DNA of 64,000 nucleotides from CAYPNF01 sp964411985 (GTDB lineage: Bacteria > Verrucomicrobiota > Verrucomicrobiia > Limisphaerales > J093): assembly GCA_964411985.1 (NCBI GenBank), contig CAYPNF010000016.1:76944-140943 (forward strand), written 5' to 3'. The position numbers were made by a program, and so were the translations under genes. The first letter of the stretch is position 1; each line of letters starts with the position of its first letter. This document shows positions 1-9,270 of this stretch, in pieces. The notes beneath the pieces are model-generated. The model made no database searches. It saw only the letters and a program-made list of their open reading frames with translations, and was not told the origin of the DNA.

Positions 1-2
1 AG

Positions 3-992
3 GTGATTGCCCAGCTGGAGGCGTTGCGCGCGAAGCCCCTTCGCTGGAAACTGAATCCCGCTCCCGGGCGGCTGAAGTGTCCGGACCCAACGACTACATC
101 TACGACCCCGGTGACCCTCATTCCTTTGGTTCGAACTCTGGGTCAGCTCGATGCGGTGTTGGCACTGGCGTTGCCCGTGGTCTACTGCGAACTCGAAGAC
201 CCCAAGAAATATCGCGAAGCCACCGCCCGCGTGCGGGAGGCTCGCCCCCAGGCGCCCGATTCGTGTCGAACTCAACTCTTCGTCGCTCCCCCTCGTATCA
301 CGCGTCCCGGCGAGGATTGGATGCTCAAGCAAGTGCGTTCCGCGGAAGCGGATGGCTACCTGGTGCGGAACTACGACCACCTGAGCTTCTTTCGAGGCTG
401 CCGATGTGTCGCTGACTTCTCCTATAACATCGCCAACGCCCTCGCAGCCGAATTCTTCATTCGCGAGTGTGGCGTGGAACGAGTCACCGCTTCTTACGAT
501 CTGAATAGCGCCCAACTCGAAGCGTTGCTGGTTTCGGCCCCTCCGTCCTGGTTCGAGCTAACGATTCATCAGCACATGCCCATGTTCCACATGGAGCATT
601 GCGTCTTTTGCGCTTTTCTCTGCTCCGGTACCGATTACACGAATTGCGGCCGGCCTTGTGACCGGCATGAGCTCAAGCTGCGAGACAGGGTGGGAGCCGA
701 GCATCCCGTGAAAGCGGATGCAGGATGCCGCAATACCGTCTACAACTCCCGAGCCCAGACCGGCGCGGAATACGTGCACCGTTTCATGGAACTGGGCGTC
801 CGGCACCTGCGCCTCGAGTTTGTGCAGGAGACCGCCGAAGAAGTGCTCCAAACCATCGACCGCTATCAGCGGCTGATTCGGGGTCAATTGAAGGGACACG
901 AGCTCTGGCGCGAGCTCAAGCTGCACAACCAGCTGGGTGTAACCCGAGGTCCCCTCGATCGCGGGCAGCGTCCCCTCACGGTTCTACCCTAA
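3..992 (+). CDS. Peptidase U32 family protein, C-terminal part (5' end outside window)
   Basis: The frame is open from the window edge, so the true start lies upstream and only the last ~329 residues are visible. A cysteine cluster at visible residues 200, 203, 207, 215 and 219 (HCVFCAFLC, then NCGRPC) with a further Cys at 242 matches the Fe-S-ligand region of the U32 family. Members of that family include collagenase-like proteins and RNA- or ubiquinone-hydroxylating proteins such as RlhA and UbiU. The preceding segment (VRNYDHLSFF, VTASYDLN) fits the TIM-barrel part. Which subfamily this is cannot be decided from the fragment; an Fe-S-dependent hydroxylase-type role is more likely than proteolysis. 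The ModF-like gene follows after 13 bp on the same strand, so the two may be cotranscribed. Confidence 0.8.
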   Translation: MIAQLEALRAKPLRWKLNPAPGRLKCPDPTTTSTTPVTLIPLVRTLGQLDAVLALALPVVYCELEDPKKYREATARVREARPQAPDSCRTQLFVAPPRITRPGEDWMLKQVRSAEADGYLVRNYDHLSFFRGCRCVADFSYNIANALAAEFFIRECGVERVTASYDLNSAQLEALLVSAPPSWFELTIHQHMPMFHMEHCVFCAFLCSGTDYTNCGRPCDRHELKLRDRVGAEHPVKADAGCRNTVYNSRAQTGAEYVHRFMELGVRHLRLEFVQETAEEVLQTIDRYQRLIRGQLKGHELWRELKLHNQLGVTRGPLDRGQRPLTVLP

Positions 993-1005
993 TGGGCGGT
1001 CCGTC

Positions 1006-2673
1006 ATGAAGCCAGAAGCGCCAAAGAACCGCCCGGGTAAACCGAAGACCGCTCGACCTCCGGGAGCGATCATCGCTTCCCCACGCGCCTCCCAACCCCT
1101 GGTGAGCTTCCATGGCTGCGTTTTTGAGACCGAAGAACGCCGCGTCCTGAGCGTTCCGGTTTGGGAGTGGCATCCAGGCCAGAATTGGGCGGTGCTGGGG
1201 CCCTTACGCTCAGGAAAGTCCCTGTTTGCGGCAGCGGTGGCAGGAAGGACCCTTCCCGCCCGGGGTGAAGTGGTGCACAAATTGCCCTCAACCTTGCAGG
1301 AGGCTGATCCCGCACCGGAGCAAGCAATCGCCCACCTCTCCTCGCTCGCACAGCACGATCTGTTGGCTCAGGAGAGCTCTTTTCATCAGGCCCGCTGGCA
1401 TAGTGGAATGGAGGAAGGGTCCTCCACCGTGGCTTCCTACCTGTCGCAGGAAGCGGTCGAGGGGATTCACCCGTTCGAAATTCAGGCACGAGCGCCCTCC
1501 TCTCGGGCCTTTGACCTGCGGCGCCAGAAAGTCCTGCGGGAATTGGGCCTCTCGCCCCTGCTGCGCCGCCGCATCCTGCATCTGTCCAACGGGGAACGTC
1601 AGAAACTCCTGCTCGCCCGAATGCTGTTGCGGAACCCAAGTCTCCTGGTGCTCGACAGCCCGTTCGCAGGGTTGGATACAACCATGCGTCCACGTTTAGA
1701 GAAGTACATCGATCAGCTCATCCGTGACGGTTTGCCGACCATGCTGGTCACCAGTCGCCTTGATGAAGTCCCCTCCGGCATCAGTCATGTGATCCTCCTG
1801 AACCGGGGTCGGGTGGTGGCCCTAGGGCCGCGCGAACAAGTCTGGCCTCGGTGTGTCCAGCTACTCAAGCCCGGTGCATCCGGCATCCAGTGCAAGCAAG
1901 GGAAGCCCTCTCGCCAATCTTCCCCGCAACCGTCCCGTCCGATCCTGGAGATGATGGACGTGACGATCCGCGGTGCTGGAAGGCTCCTTTTGCAGAAGGT
2001 GACCTGGACCGTCCGCACCGGAGAACACTGGGTGTTGTTTGGCCATAACGGCGCGGGCAAGACCACATTGCTGAGTCTGATTCAGGGAGACCACCCCCAA
2101 GTCTACTCCCAACAGGTCCGGCTGTTTGGCAAACCGCTTGGCTCTACCCAGACGCTCTGGAGGCTCCGGCAGAGCATCGGCTCGATGTCGCCCGAGCTGT
2201 TGCTGCATTATCCTCCCGGTTGGAGCTGTCTGCAGGTGGTATGCTCTGGTTTCTTCCAATCGGTTGGACTGCACCAAGCCTGTTCACGGTCTCAAAGCGC
2301 CTCGGCCCGGGCTTGGCTCGTCCGATTTGGCTTGGGTCGGTTCCTCCACGAACCCATTGGGGCACTTCCCCTCGGCCTTCAGCGGTTGGTCCTGCTGGCA
2401 CGCGCAGCGGTTCGGAAGCCACGGTTGTTGATTCTCGACGAACCCTGCCTGGGCCTCGACCCTGGACAGCGAAAGCGTTTCCTCGAAACCGTAGACCAGA
2501 TCGTCCATCGCACCGGCGCCACACTCCTCCTGGTCTCGCATCACCATGCCGAATTGCCCTCCTGTATCACGCACAGCCTGGAACTGCGCCGTGGGCGGAT
2601 CTCCCATATCAGAGAGTGCCCCCAAGCTTCCAAATCTCCGAGTTGCCTCCCGAGTGACATCCAGGTATCCTGA
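1006..2673 (+). CDS. ModF/PhrA-like protein with two ATP-binding cassettes
   Basis: A 555-residue soluble protein with two ABC ATPase domains and no membrane segments, resembling the ModF (photorepair PhrA) group. Cassette 1 has Walker A GPLRSGKS (65-72), an intact signature LSNGE (193-197) and Walker B LLVLDSPF (213-220). There Ser218 replaces the catalytic Glu, and the switch His is replaced by Ser (LVTSRLDE, near 250). Cassette 2 has Walker A GHNGAGKT (346-353), a degraded signature LPLGLQ (454-459), intact Walker B LLILDEP (474-480) and an H-loop SHHH (511-514). A fused head-to-tail dimer would therefore have one complete and one dead composite ATP site. No transporter permease is adjacent, so its partner and substrate are unknown. 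Confidence 0.75.
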   Translation: MKPEAPKNRPGKPKTARPPGAIIASPRASQPLVSFHGCVFETEERRVLSVPVWEWHPGQNWAVLGPLRSGKSLFAAAVAGRTLPARGEVVHKLPSTLQEADPAPEQAIAHLSSLAQHDLLAQESSFHQARWHSGMEEGSSTVASYLSQEAVEGIHPFEIQARAPSSRAFDLRRQKVLRELGLSPLLRRRILHLSNGERQKLLLARMLLRNPSLLVLDSPFAGLDTTMRPRLEKYIDQLIRDGLPTMLVTSRLDEVPSGISHVILLNRGRVVALGPREQVWPRCVQLLKPGASGIQCKQGKPSRQSSPQPSRPILEMMDVTIRGAGRLLLQKVTWTVRTGEHWVLFGHNGAGKTTLLSLIQGDHPQVYSQQVRLFGKPLGSTQTLWRLRQSIGSMSPELLLHYPPGWSCLQVVCSGFFQSVGLHQACSRSQSASARAWLVRFGLGRFLHEPIGALPLGLQRLVLLARAAVRKPRLLILDEPCLGLDPGQRKRFLETVDQIVHRTGATLLLVSHHHAELPSCITHSLELRRGRISHIRECPQASKSPSCLPSDIQVS

Positions 2674-2704
2674 ACACCACCGGCAGTAGCGGGCCGGAGC
2701 ACCC

Positions 2705-5700
2705 ATGCGTATCCTAAAGCCATCTCAAAGCGGCACGGTCCTTACCTGGCTGTTGGCCTTCTGTTTCGCTCTCGAACTCCACGCCGCCCCTTCCACCTTC
2801 TTCCGGGAAGGTCGCCCCTATACGATTGACACTTGGGAAACGGATGATGGCCTTCCGCAGAGTTCCGTGATCGCCATGACCCAGACCCAGGACGGTTACC
2901 TGTGGCTGGGGACTCTGAACGGGCTGGTTCGTTTCGATGGCCTCCGGTTTACGGTTTTCGACGAGTTCACCACGCCCGGACTCCTCAGCAGCCGGATTAT
3001 CAGCCTTTTTGAAGACGCCCAAACCAACCTCTGGGTCGGCACCGAAACCGCCGGCGTTCACCTCATCCGGGACGGGCACGTCACCCAAATTGACATCGGG
3101 CGGGGATCTCGCGAGGGGCGGCTGCTCTCGGCCTGCCAGGACACGAACGGTGCGGTCTGGCTCTACACCGCCGACGGCCGGATCGGGCGTTATCGTGAGG
3201 GGGTCCTGAAGCTTTGGCCCCTGGGTCCGGAGCGCCAAAGCCAGAATCGTTCCCTGATCGCCGAAGACTCGGGCCTGATCTGGGCTGCGAGCCCCTGGCG
3301 CCTGTTCGCAATCCAGGCTTCCGGGACCAACGTCGCAGGGAGTGTGATTGAGGAGACCTTCGTGCCGGAGGCGCGCCTCGACCTGTTGCTTGCAAGCCGG
3401 TCTGGAGGGCATTGGCGGCTGGTGAGCAGCCGCATCCAGAAGTGGCGGGCAAACGAGCTCGAAAAGGACCTCGGACCCTACCCTTGGACCAACGCCACCG
3501 TTTCGGCCGCGTGCGAGGATCTGCAAGGGAATCTCCTGGTCGGTACCCTGGGAGCAGGCCTGTTCTGGTTCAACACCAATGGCACCGCCACCTGCATCTC
3601 CACCAACCAGGGGCTTTCTCACAACTATATCCTCTCCCTCCACGTCGACCGAGAGGCCTCGCTCTGGGTGGGCACCGATGGCGGCGGCCTGAACCGGATC
3701 AAGCTTCAAAGCCTGGAAACCCTCGACCCCACCCGCGGCCTGGTGGTCCAGTCGGTCGCCGAGAATCCGGACGGATCTCTCTGGATCGCCACGAATGCCA
3801 AAGGTCTGTATGTGTGGAATCATGAGACCCTCGCTCGCCTGGGACCCAGTTACGGACTGCTGAACTCCGACCTCCGCTCCGTTTTTGTCGATCAGGAGAG
3901 CCGGCTCTGGGTCGGCACCTGGGGCAGTGGCCTTGTGCAATTCCTCAACGAGCGCTTCCAGCGTCCCGAGGGTAGTCCTTTCACCCCCGTGGTTCTCGCC
4001 ATCCACCAGGACCGCTCCGGCAGGCTTTGGGTGGGGACCCAGGACGGCTTGGTCCGCTATGAAAACGGGACCTGGAGGGTCTTCACCACCCAAGACGGCC
4101 TCTCGGTAAACACCGTGCGTGCCATCGCGGACGATGCCAAAGGCAACCTCTGGATCGGCACGGTGGGCGGCGGCCTCCACCGTTACCAGGAGGGCCGCAT
4201 CGCTCCGGTTTTGCACCCGGAGGCTTCCCCTACCGATGACATCTCCTCGCTCTTCGTGGATGCTTCCGGGGCGCTTTGGGTCGGCACGGTGGGACGCGGT
4301 CTTGCCCGGATCGAAGGAGATCGATGCACGCGCTATACCACCCGGGAGGGTCTTGTCAGCAACAGCATCAGCTACCTCATCGAGGATGACACGCAAAACC
4401 TCTGGATCGGATCCAACGCCGGGCTCATGCGCGTGCCGATGGCAGACCTGGTGGCCGTGGCTCAAGGCCGGGCCCGGCAGGTCTCCTGCCGCAGTTACGG
4501 AAAAGCCGACGGGCTGCCCACACGCGAGTGCACGTTGGGTTCGCAGCCCGGACCCTGCCGCACCCGCGGCGGACGCCTCTGGTTCCCAACGGTGAAGGGT
4601 CTGGTTTCCATCGACCCGGCGCAGCTTCAGCCGAATCGGATCCCGCCGCCGATTAGCATCGAAGCCATTTACCTGGACGGGCAACTGGTCAACACCAACC
4701 GGGTTCACGCCCATACGATCCCACCCGTCACCATCCCTGCCGCCAAGGAGCGCCTCGAGATCCATTACACCAGCCTCAACCTGGCCAATCCAGCCAAAGC
4801 CCGCTTCCGCTATCGCCTCGAGCACCATGAGAAGGAATGGACCGAAGCCGGCGACTCCCGCGTGGCCCGATATAGCCGCTTGCCGGCCGGGAATTACCGT
4901 TTCCAGCTCGCAGCCGCCAATGAGGACAACGTGTGGAATGAGGCGAACAGTGGTTTCTCTTTTGTGGTACTTCCCCCTTTCTATCTCACCTGGTGGTTCC
5001 TTTGCGCCTCCGCCGTCACCCTCCTGGGCGCCGTCGTCGCCACCGTGCACTATTTCTCGACCCAAAAACTCCAACGGCAGGTGCTGCTGCTGCGACACAA
5101 GGAAGCCCTGGAGAAGGACCGGGCGCGAATCGCCCGGGATATCCATGACCAGGTCGGGGCGAGCCTGACCCAACTCTCCCTCTTGGGGGAATTGGTGGAG
5201 GCGGACAAGGAAATTCCGCGGGAAATCGAGGAGCACGCGCGCCAAATCTGCCAGACGGCCCGTACCACCACTCATGCCCTCGATGAGATCGTGTGGACCG
5301 TGAACCCATCCAATGACACTCTGGATGGCCTGGTGAATTACCTCTGCAAGTACGCCCAGGACTATCTCGCCGTCGCCAATCTGCGCTACCGCCTCGAGGT
5401 CCCCTCGGACCTTCCGGCACTCGCGGTGTCTCCCGACGTCCGGCACAACGTGTTCCTGGCGGGCAAGGAGGCCATCACGAACGTCGTCCGCCATGCAAAG
5501 GCTTCGTCCGTCTTTGTCCGTCTTCGGCTCTCGGACACCCAGTTCACGTTCGAAATCGAGGACGATGGCCGTGGAATCGCCTCGCTCGATCCGAAGGCAG
5601 CGCGAACCCGCAACGGCCTTTCCAATATGCGAAAACGCATGGAAGAAGTGGGAGGCTCCTTCGCCATGGAACCTGCCTCACCGTCAGGTCAAGGAACCAT

Positions 5701-5761
5701 CGTCCGCCTGACCGCACCCTTGGCTCCGGGCCTCGCCCCCACCGACCGTCCCACCCCCTGA
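2705..5761 (+). CDS. Sensor histidine kinase with periplasmic Reg_prop propeller and Y_Y_Y domain
   Basis: 1018 residues. A signal peptide (hydrophobic core TVLTWLLAFCFALELHAA) is followed by about 600 residues of repeated two-component-regulator propeller blades, with recurring LWVGT or LWIGT motifs. A Y_Y_Y domain (~675-750) and one membrane segment (~758-783) come next. The cytoplasmic part is a HisKA_3 dimerisation domain with the phospho-acceptor His814 in RIARDIHDQVGASL, then a HATPase_c domain (NVVRHAKA, DDGRGI, GLSNMRKRMEE). This is the architecture of large periplasmic sensors that often respond to poly- or oligosaccharides, but the ligand here is unknown. The cognate regulator starts directly after it. 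An ATG at 2705 preceded by GGAGCACCC gives the full signal peptide. Confidence 0.9.
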   Translation: MRILKPSQSGTVLTWLLAFCFALELHAAPSTFFREGRPYTIDTWETDDGLPQSSVIAMTQTQDGYLWLGTLNGLVRFDGLRFTVFDEFTTPGLLSSRIISLFEDAQTNLWVGTETAGVHLIRDGHVTQIDIGRGSREGRLLSACQDTNGAVWLYTADGRIGRYREGVLKLWPLGPERQSQNRSLIAEDSGLIWAASPWRLFAIQASGTNVAGSVIEETFVPEARLDLLLASRSGGHWRLVSSRIQKWRANELEKDLGPYPWTNATVSAACEDLQGNLLVGTLGAGLFWFNTNGTATCISTNQGLSHNYILSLHVDREASLWVGTDGGGLNRIKLQSLETLDPTRGLVVQSVAENPDGSLWIATNAKGLYVWNHETLARLGPSYGLLNSDLRSVFVDQESRLWVGTWGSGLVQFLNERFQRPEGSPFTPVVLAIHQDRSGRLWVGTQDGLVRYENGTWRVFTTQDGLSVNTVRAIADDAKGNLWIGTVGGGLHRYQEGRIAPVLHPEASPTDDISSLFVDASGALWVGTVGRGLARIEGDRCTRYTTREGLVSNSISYLIEDDTQNLWIGSNAGLMRVPMADLVAVAQGRARQVSCRSYGKADGLPTRECTLGSQPGPCRTRGGRLWFPTVKGLVSIDPAQLQPNRIPPPISIEAIYLDGQLVNTNRVHAHTIPPVTIPAAKERLEIHYTSLNLANPAKARFRYRLEHHEKEWTEAGDSRVARYSRLPAGNYRFQLAAANEDNVWNEANSGFSFVVLPPFYLTWWFLCASAVTLLGAVVATVHYFSTQKLQRQVLLLRHKEALEKDRARIARDIHDQVGASLTQLSLLGELVEADKEIPREIEEHARQICQTARTTTHALDEIVWTVNPSNDTLDGLVNYLCKYAQDYLAVANLRYRLEVPSDLPALAVSPDVRHNVFLAGKEAITNVVRHAKASSVFVRLRLSDTQFTFEIEDDGRGIASLDPKAARTRNGLSNMRKRMEEVGGSFAMEPASPSGQGTIVRLTAPLAPGLAPTDRPTP

Positions 5762-5782
5762 TTGCCACCCCAACCCACCCTC

Positions 5783-6412
5783 ATGCCTACGCATATCTCC
5801 ATCGTTGAGGACCAGGACCAGCTGCGCACGACCCTCGCCAAGGTGATCGACCGCGCGGAAGGCTTCCATTGCGTCAGCCATTATCAGAACGCCGAGGCCG
5901 CGCTCGAGGACCTACCCAAGGTGAATCCTCAGGTGGTGCTCATGGACATCAATCTTCCCGGGATCAACGGCGTAGAGTGCGTTCGCCGACTCAAGACGCT
6001 TTGCCCCAAAACTCAGGTGATCATGCTCACCGTTTATGAAGACACCGAGAACATCTTCGCCGCGCTCGCGGCGGGTGCTTCGGGTTATCTGCTCAAACGC
6101 ACGACCAGTGCTGAGCTCCTGGCAGCCATCAAAGAAGTGTTGGCCGGCGGATCTCCTATGACCGCGCATATCGCCCGTAAAGTGGTTCTTTCCTTCCAGC
6201 AGCCAGCTCCCGCTTCCTCTCCCGCCTCCGAAAACCTGTCCCAACGAGAGCAGGAGGTGCTTGACTGCCTCGCTCAAGGACTCATCTACAAAGAGATCGC
6301 CGAGAAACTGGGCATTAGTTACGAGACGGTGCACACCTACATTCGCCGCATCTACGAGAAGCTCCAAGTGCGCACCCGCACTGAGGCGGTAGCCAAATTC
6401 CTTCGCAGGTAG
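5783..6412 (+). CDS. NarL/LuxR-family response regulator
   Basis: About 209 residues from ATG 5783. An upstream TTG in the same frame abuts the kinase stop but adds only seven residues. The receiver domain shows the acidic pair in ISIVEDQDQ, phospho-acceptor Asp55 in VVLMDINLPG, and the conserved Thr/Lys region (MLTVYE, LLKRTTS). The C-terminal third is a LuxR-type helix-turn-helix: LSQREQEVLDCLAQG, then KEIAEKLGISYETVHTYI. It sits immediately downstream of a HisKA_3 kinase, the usual partner of NarL regulators, so the two should form one phosphorelay. Target genes are not evident; the outer-membrane protein at 6634 is the nearest candidate. Confidence 0.93.
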   Translation: MPTHISIVEDQDQLRTTLAKVIDRAEGFHCVSHYQNAEAALEDLPKVNPQVVLMDINLPGINGVECVRRLKTLCPKTQVIMLTVYEDTENIFAALAAGASGYLLKRTTSAELLAAIKEVLAGGSPMTAHIARKVVLSFQQPAPASSPASENLSQREQEVLDCLAQGLIYKEIAEKLGISYETVHTYIRRIYEKLQVRTRTEAVAKFLRR

Positions 6413-6449
6413 ACTCCCCCTCCCAGAGTGTCCTCCGGTCCTCGTGTCA

Positions 6450-6479
6450 GGAAAAGCCTGATGCTTTGCAGGTTTTTCC
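6450..6479 (+). terminator. Imperfect hairpin after the response regulator
   Basis: GGAAAAGCCTG at 6450-6460 pairs with CAGGTTTTTCC at 6469-6479 (10 of 11 pairs plus one G-T) around an 8-nt loop, 38 bp past the stop. There is no clear U-tract after it, so it is only a possible terminator or processing site. Confidence 0.35.
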
Positions 6480-6633
6480 CATCTGATCGCACTCCCGAAG
6501 GCAGCCGATATACCACCTAGCAGCGTCGTTGACGTGACTTGGGCGAATCTTCCGGTCTGGGAGTGAAAACAGGGTGCGCCCACTCTGCAGTTATCTGACG
6601 CGCGTATCCCTATTTGAGCAAAACAACCAATCG

Positions 6634-7521
6634 ATGCGTAATGGTATGACCATCCAAACCCCAGGCACAGCACTCACTTTCCTTAGTCTCTCCTCCCTGG
6701 CGATCCCCGCTTGGTGCGCCTCCGATGCGCCTGACAAGTCCCAATACAACCTGTTGAATCCCACTCCCAAAGCGCTCATGCGCGAGCTGGCCACGGACCG
6801 CCCAGACAAAACCGAGAGCGCTTACACGGTCGATGCTGGCCATTTCCAGTTCGAGATGGATGTCGTCAACTGGTCCCACGACCGCGACACTTCCGGTGGG
6901 GGTGATGTCCGAACCGATACCCTCGGTATTGTGCCTCTCAATCTGAAAGCCGGGCTCTTCAACTGGCTTGATCTTCAAGTGGTCCTCGACAACTACACTT
7001 CCATCCGCACAGAGGATCGCCGTACTGGGGTGAAGAACACCGAATCCGGCTTCGGGGACGTGACCACTCGCCTGAAGATGAATCTCTGGGGCAATGATGG
7101 AGGCACGACCGCCCTCGCTCTCATGCCTTGGGTGAAAGCACCCACCAGCTCCGCGGGCGTTGGCAATGGTGCCGTGGAAGGGGGGCTCATCGTTCCCCTG
7201 GCCATCTCACTACCAGCTGGTTTTGGACTCGGAATCATGCCCGAGTTTGATTTCATGGAAAACGGCAACGGGGACGGCACCCACACCGAGTTTGTCAACA
7301 CCATCACGGTGAGTCACGACATCATCGGAAACCTGGGAGGATTCCTCGAGTTCTACAGCATGGTGAGCACCGAGTCCGGCTCGGAGTGGGTCGGCACTTT
7401 CGATGTCGGCCTCACCTACGGCTTCACCCCCAACACCCAACTGGATGCCGGAGTTCACATCGGAGTCACCGATTCTGCCGACGACTGGAACCCGTTTCTG
7501 GGATTCTCCATCCGTTTTTGA
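6634..7521 (+). CDS. Outer-membrane protein of the MetA-pathway/transporter beta-barrel type
   Basis: 295 residues from ATG 6634, chosen because it places a signal peptide (LTFLSLSSLAIPAWCASDA) at the N-terminus; a GTG at 6574 would add 20 residues. The mature protein has the pattern of PF13557-type outer-membrane proteins: ATDRPDKTESAYTVDAGHFQ at the start, alternating hydrophobic strands, GFGDVTTRLKMNL, and the terminal aromatic residue of a barrel (FLGFSIRF). Such proteins are often annotated as transporters or phenol-degradation proteins without tested function. It lies alone between the NarL regulator and the chemoreceptor. Confidence 0.75.
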   Translation: MRNGMTIQTPGTALTFLSLSSLAIPAWCASDAPDKSQYNLLNPTPKALMRELATDRPDKTESAYTVDAGHFQFEMDVVNWSHDRDTSGGGDVRTDTLGIVPLNLKAGLFNWLDLQVVLDNYTSIRTEDRRTGVKNTESGFGDVTTRLKMNLWGNDGGTTALALMPWVKAPTSSAGVGNGAVEGGLIVPLAISLPAGFGLGIMPEFDFMENGNGDGTHTEFVNTITVSHDIIGNLGGFLEFYSMVSTESGSEWVGTFDVGLTYGFTPNTQLDAGVHIGVTDSADDWNPFLGFSIRF

Positions 7522-7583
7522 TTCCCGCCCCGTAACGCCCCTTTCCTCCGATTCTCCACCCATAACTAGCCACCACCTTAAGT

Positions 7584-9218
7584 ATGAAACTCAGCGACAA
7601 AATCCAAGGCCTCGTTGGTCTGCTCCTCGCCCTTCTCCTCCTCGTGGGAGGGGTTTCCGTCTATGCGATTCGTTCCATCAACAGCAAAGCCGATGAAGCC
7701 ATTCGGCGGTTGTCCGATGCGGCGGACGCCCATCAGCTCACGATTTCGCTGCTGAAACAATACCAGACCCAGGCCGACGCGATCATCAACGAGAAAGCGG
7801 ACGGGAAGGACTTCGAGGAGGCACAAAAGGGGTTCTCCAAGGCCGCAAAGCTCTTTACAGAAATGGCCGATACTGCGGAGGAGAAAGCCGGAGCCGAAGC
7901 CATCGTCAAGGCGGATGAGGCTTTCAAAGCCATCTTCACACAGCAGATCCTGCCGAACATCCAGCGCATAATCGCCACGCAGGATCTGGCGGAGAAGGGC
8001 AAGATTCGCGACGCCATCAAAGTTCTGGACGGCACCAGCGACGAGATTCTCAAAGTGATTGAAGGCCACGCCGAGGAAGGGCTGTCCTCCTTGGAAGGGG
8101 AGGCCAAGTCAGCCCAAAGCAGCTATGTGACTCTTGCCAAGCGCGCGCTGATCTTCCTCTACGCTGGCCTCGCCGTCGCTTTTGTCCTCGGAACAGGTTT
8201 GGCACTCCGCATCTCCACCGGCATCACGAAGGCACTGCGCAACATCGCGGACCGCCTCGCCGCCAGTTCGGATCAGACCGCTGCTGCCGCCAGCCAGGTC
8301 TCCACCGCCAGCCAATCCCTGGCAGAAGGCGCCAGCGAGCAAGCCGCGTCCCTGGAGGAAACGTCCTCCTCCCTCGAAGAGATGTCCTCCATCACCAAGC
8401 GGAATACGGAGACCGCCCAGAAGGTCAAGGAACTGGCCACCCAAGCCCGTCAAGCTGGAGATGTGGGAAGCGCCGACATGCAGGAGATGTCCACCGCTAT
8501 GGACGCCATCAAAACTTCGAGTGCGGACATCGCTAAAATCATAAAGACGATTGATGAAATCGCTTTTCAGACGAACATTCTCGCCTTGAACGCCGCCGTG
8601 GAAGCCGCACGCGCTGGAGAAGCAGGCATGGGGTTCGCCGTGGTGGCGGACGAAGTTCGCAATTTGGCCCAACGATGCGCCCAGGCCGCCCGTGAGACCG
8701 CGGGCAAAATCGAAGACGCGGTCCAAAAGAGTACCCATGGCGTCACCATCAGTTCCAAGGTGGGCGCCAGCCTCCAGGAAATCGTTATCAAGGCGAGGCA
8801 GGTCGACGAGTTTGCCGCCGAAGTGGCTGCAGCCTCGAAGGAACAAAGCGAGGGAATCGGCCAGGTGTCCAAGGCCATCACCGACATGGACAAGGTGACG
8901 CAGGGCAATGCCGCGAGCGCCGAAGAGAGCGCCAGTGCAGCGGAAGAGTTGAGCGCGCAGGCGGAATCGCTAAGAGAGGCCGTTGCCGACTTGCTCGTGT
9001 TGGTCAACGGACAAAAGGGCAGCAGGTCCCCTACCCCCATCTCCGCCATGGCTCAGGACTCAGCCCCGTCTCCTTCCCGCAAGCCGGCCCAGCACCAGTC
9101 CCCCGCGTCCACACGGCGGACACAGCTCGCGTCGAAATCTCAGACCATCGAATCGAGCCCCAGCAGCGATCGCCACGGGCATGCTAAGACTTCCGAGGAA
9201 CACTTCATGGACATGTAG
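7584..9218 (+). CDS. Methyl-accepting chemotaxis protein
   Basis: 544 residues. The first membrane segment is at ~7-29 and the second at ~187-210, with an all-helical periplasmic sensor of about 155 residues between them. The signalling domain is a long coiled coil. Its tip is strongly conserved at ~325-366 (EIAFQTNILALNAAVEAARA, then GFAVVADEVRNLAQRCA), and Gln/Glu/Ser-rich stretches on both flanks could be methylation sites. The last ~75 residues are a Ser/Pro-rich flexible tail ending in EEHFMDM. That resembles a C-terminal tether, but not the classical NWETF CheR pentapeptide. No cheA, cheW or cheR gene is nearby, so this is an orphan receptor. Confidence 0.92.
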   Translation: MKLSDKIQGLVGLLLALLLLVGGVSVYAIRSINSKADEAIRRLSDAADAHQLTISLLKQYQTQADAIINEKADGKDFEEAQKGFSKAAKLFTEMADTAEEKAGAEAIVKADEAFKAIFTQQILPNIQRIIATQDLAEKGKIRDAIKVLDGTSDEILKVIEGHAEEGLSSLEGEAKSAQSSYVTLAKRALIFLYAGLAVAFVLGTGLALRISTGITKALRNIADRLAASSDQTAAAASQVSTASQSLAEGASEQAASLEETSSSLEEMSSITKRNTETAQKVKELATQARQAGDVGSADMQEMSTAMDAIKTSSADIAKIIKTIDEIAFQTNILALNAAVEAARAGEAGMGFAVVADEVRNLAQRCAQAARETAGKIEDAVQKSTHGVTISSKVGASLQEIVIKARQVDEFAAEVAAASKEQSEGIGQVSKAITDMDKVTQGNAASAEESASAAEELSAQAESLREAVADLLVLVNGQKGSRSPTPISAMAQDSAPSPSRKPAQHQSPASTRRTQLASKSQTIESSPSSDRHGHAKTSEEHFMDM

Positions 9219-9270
9219 CCACTCGCGTACGGGGGGGACCTGGAAAGTCCTCTCCCTTGAGCGCATCTCG

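Noticed and set aside
2714..5494. A 926-codon minus-strand frame opposite the propeller sensor kinase
   Set aside because: It is a composition shadow of a GC-rich gene; the plus frame shows full kinase domains while the minus frame shows no motif.
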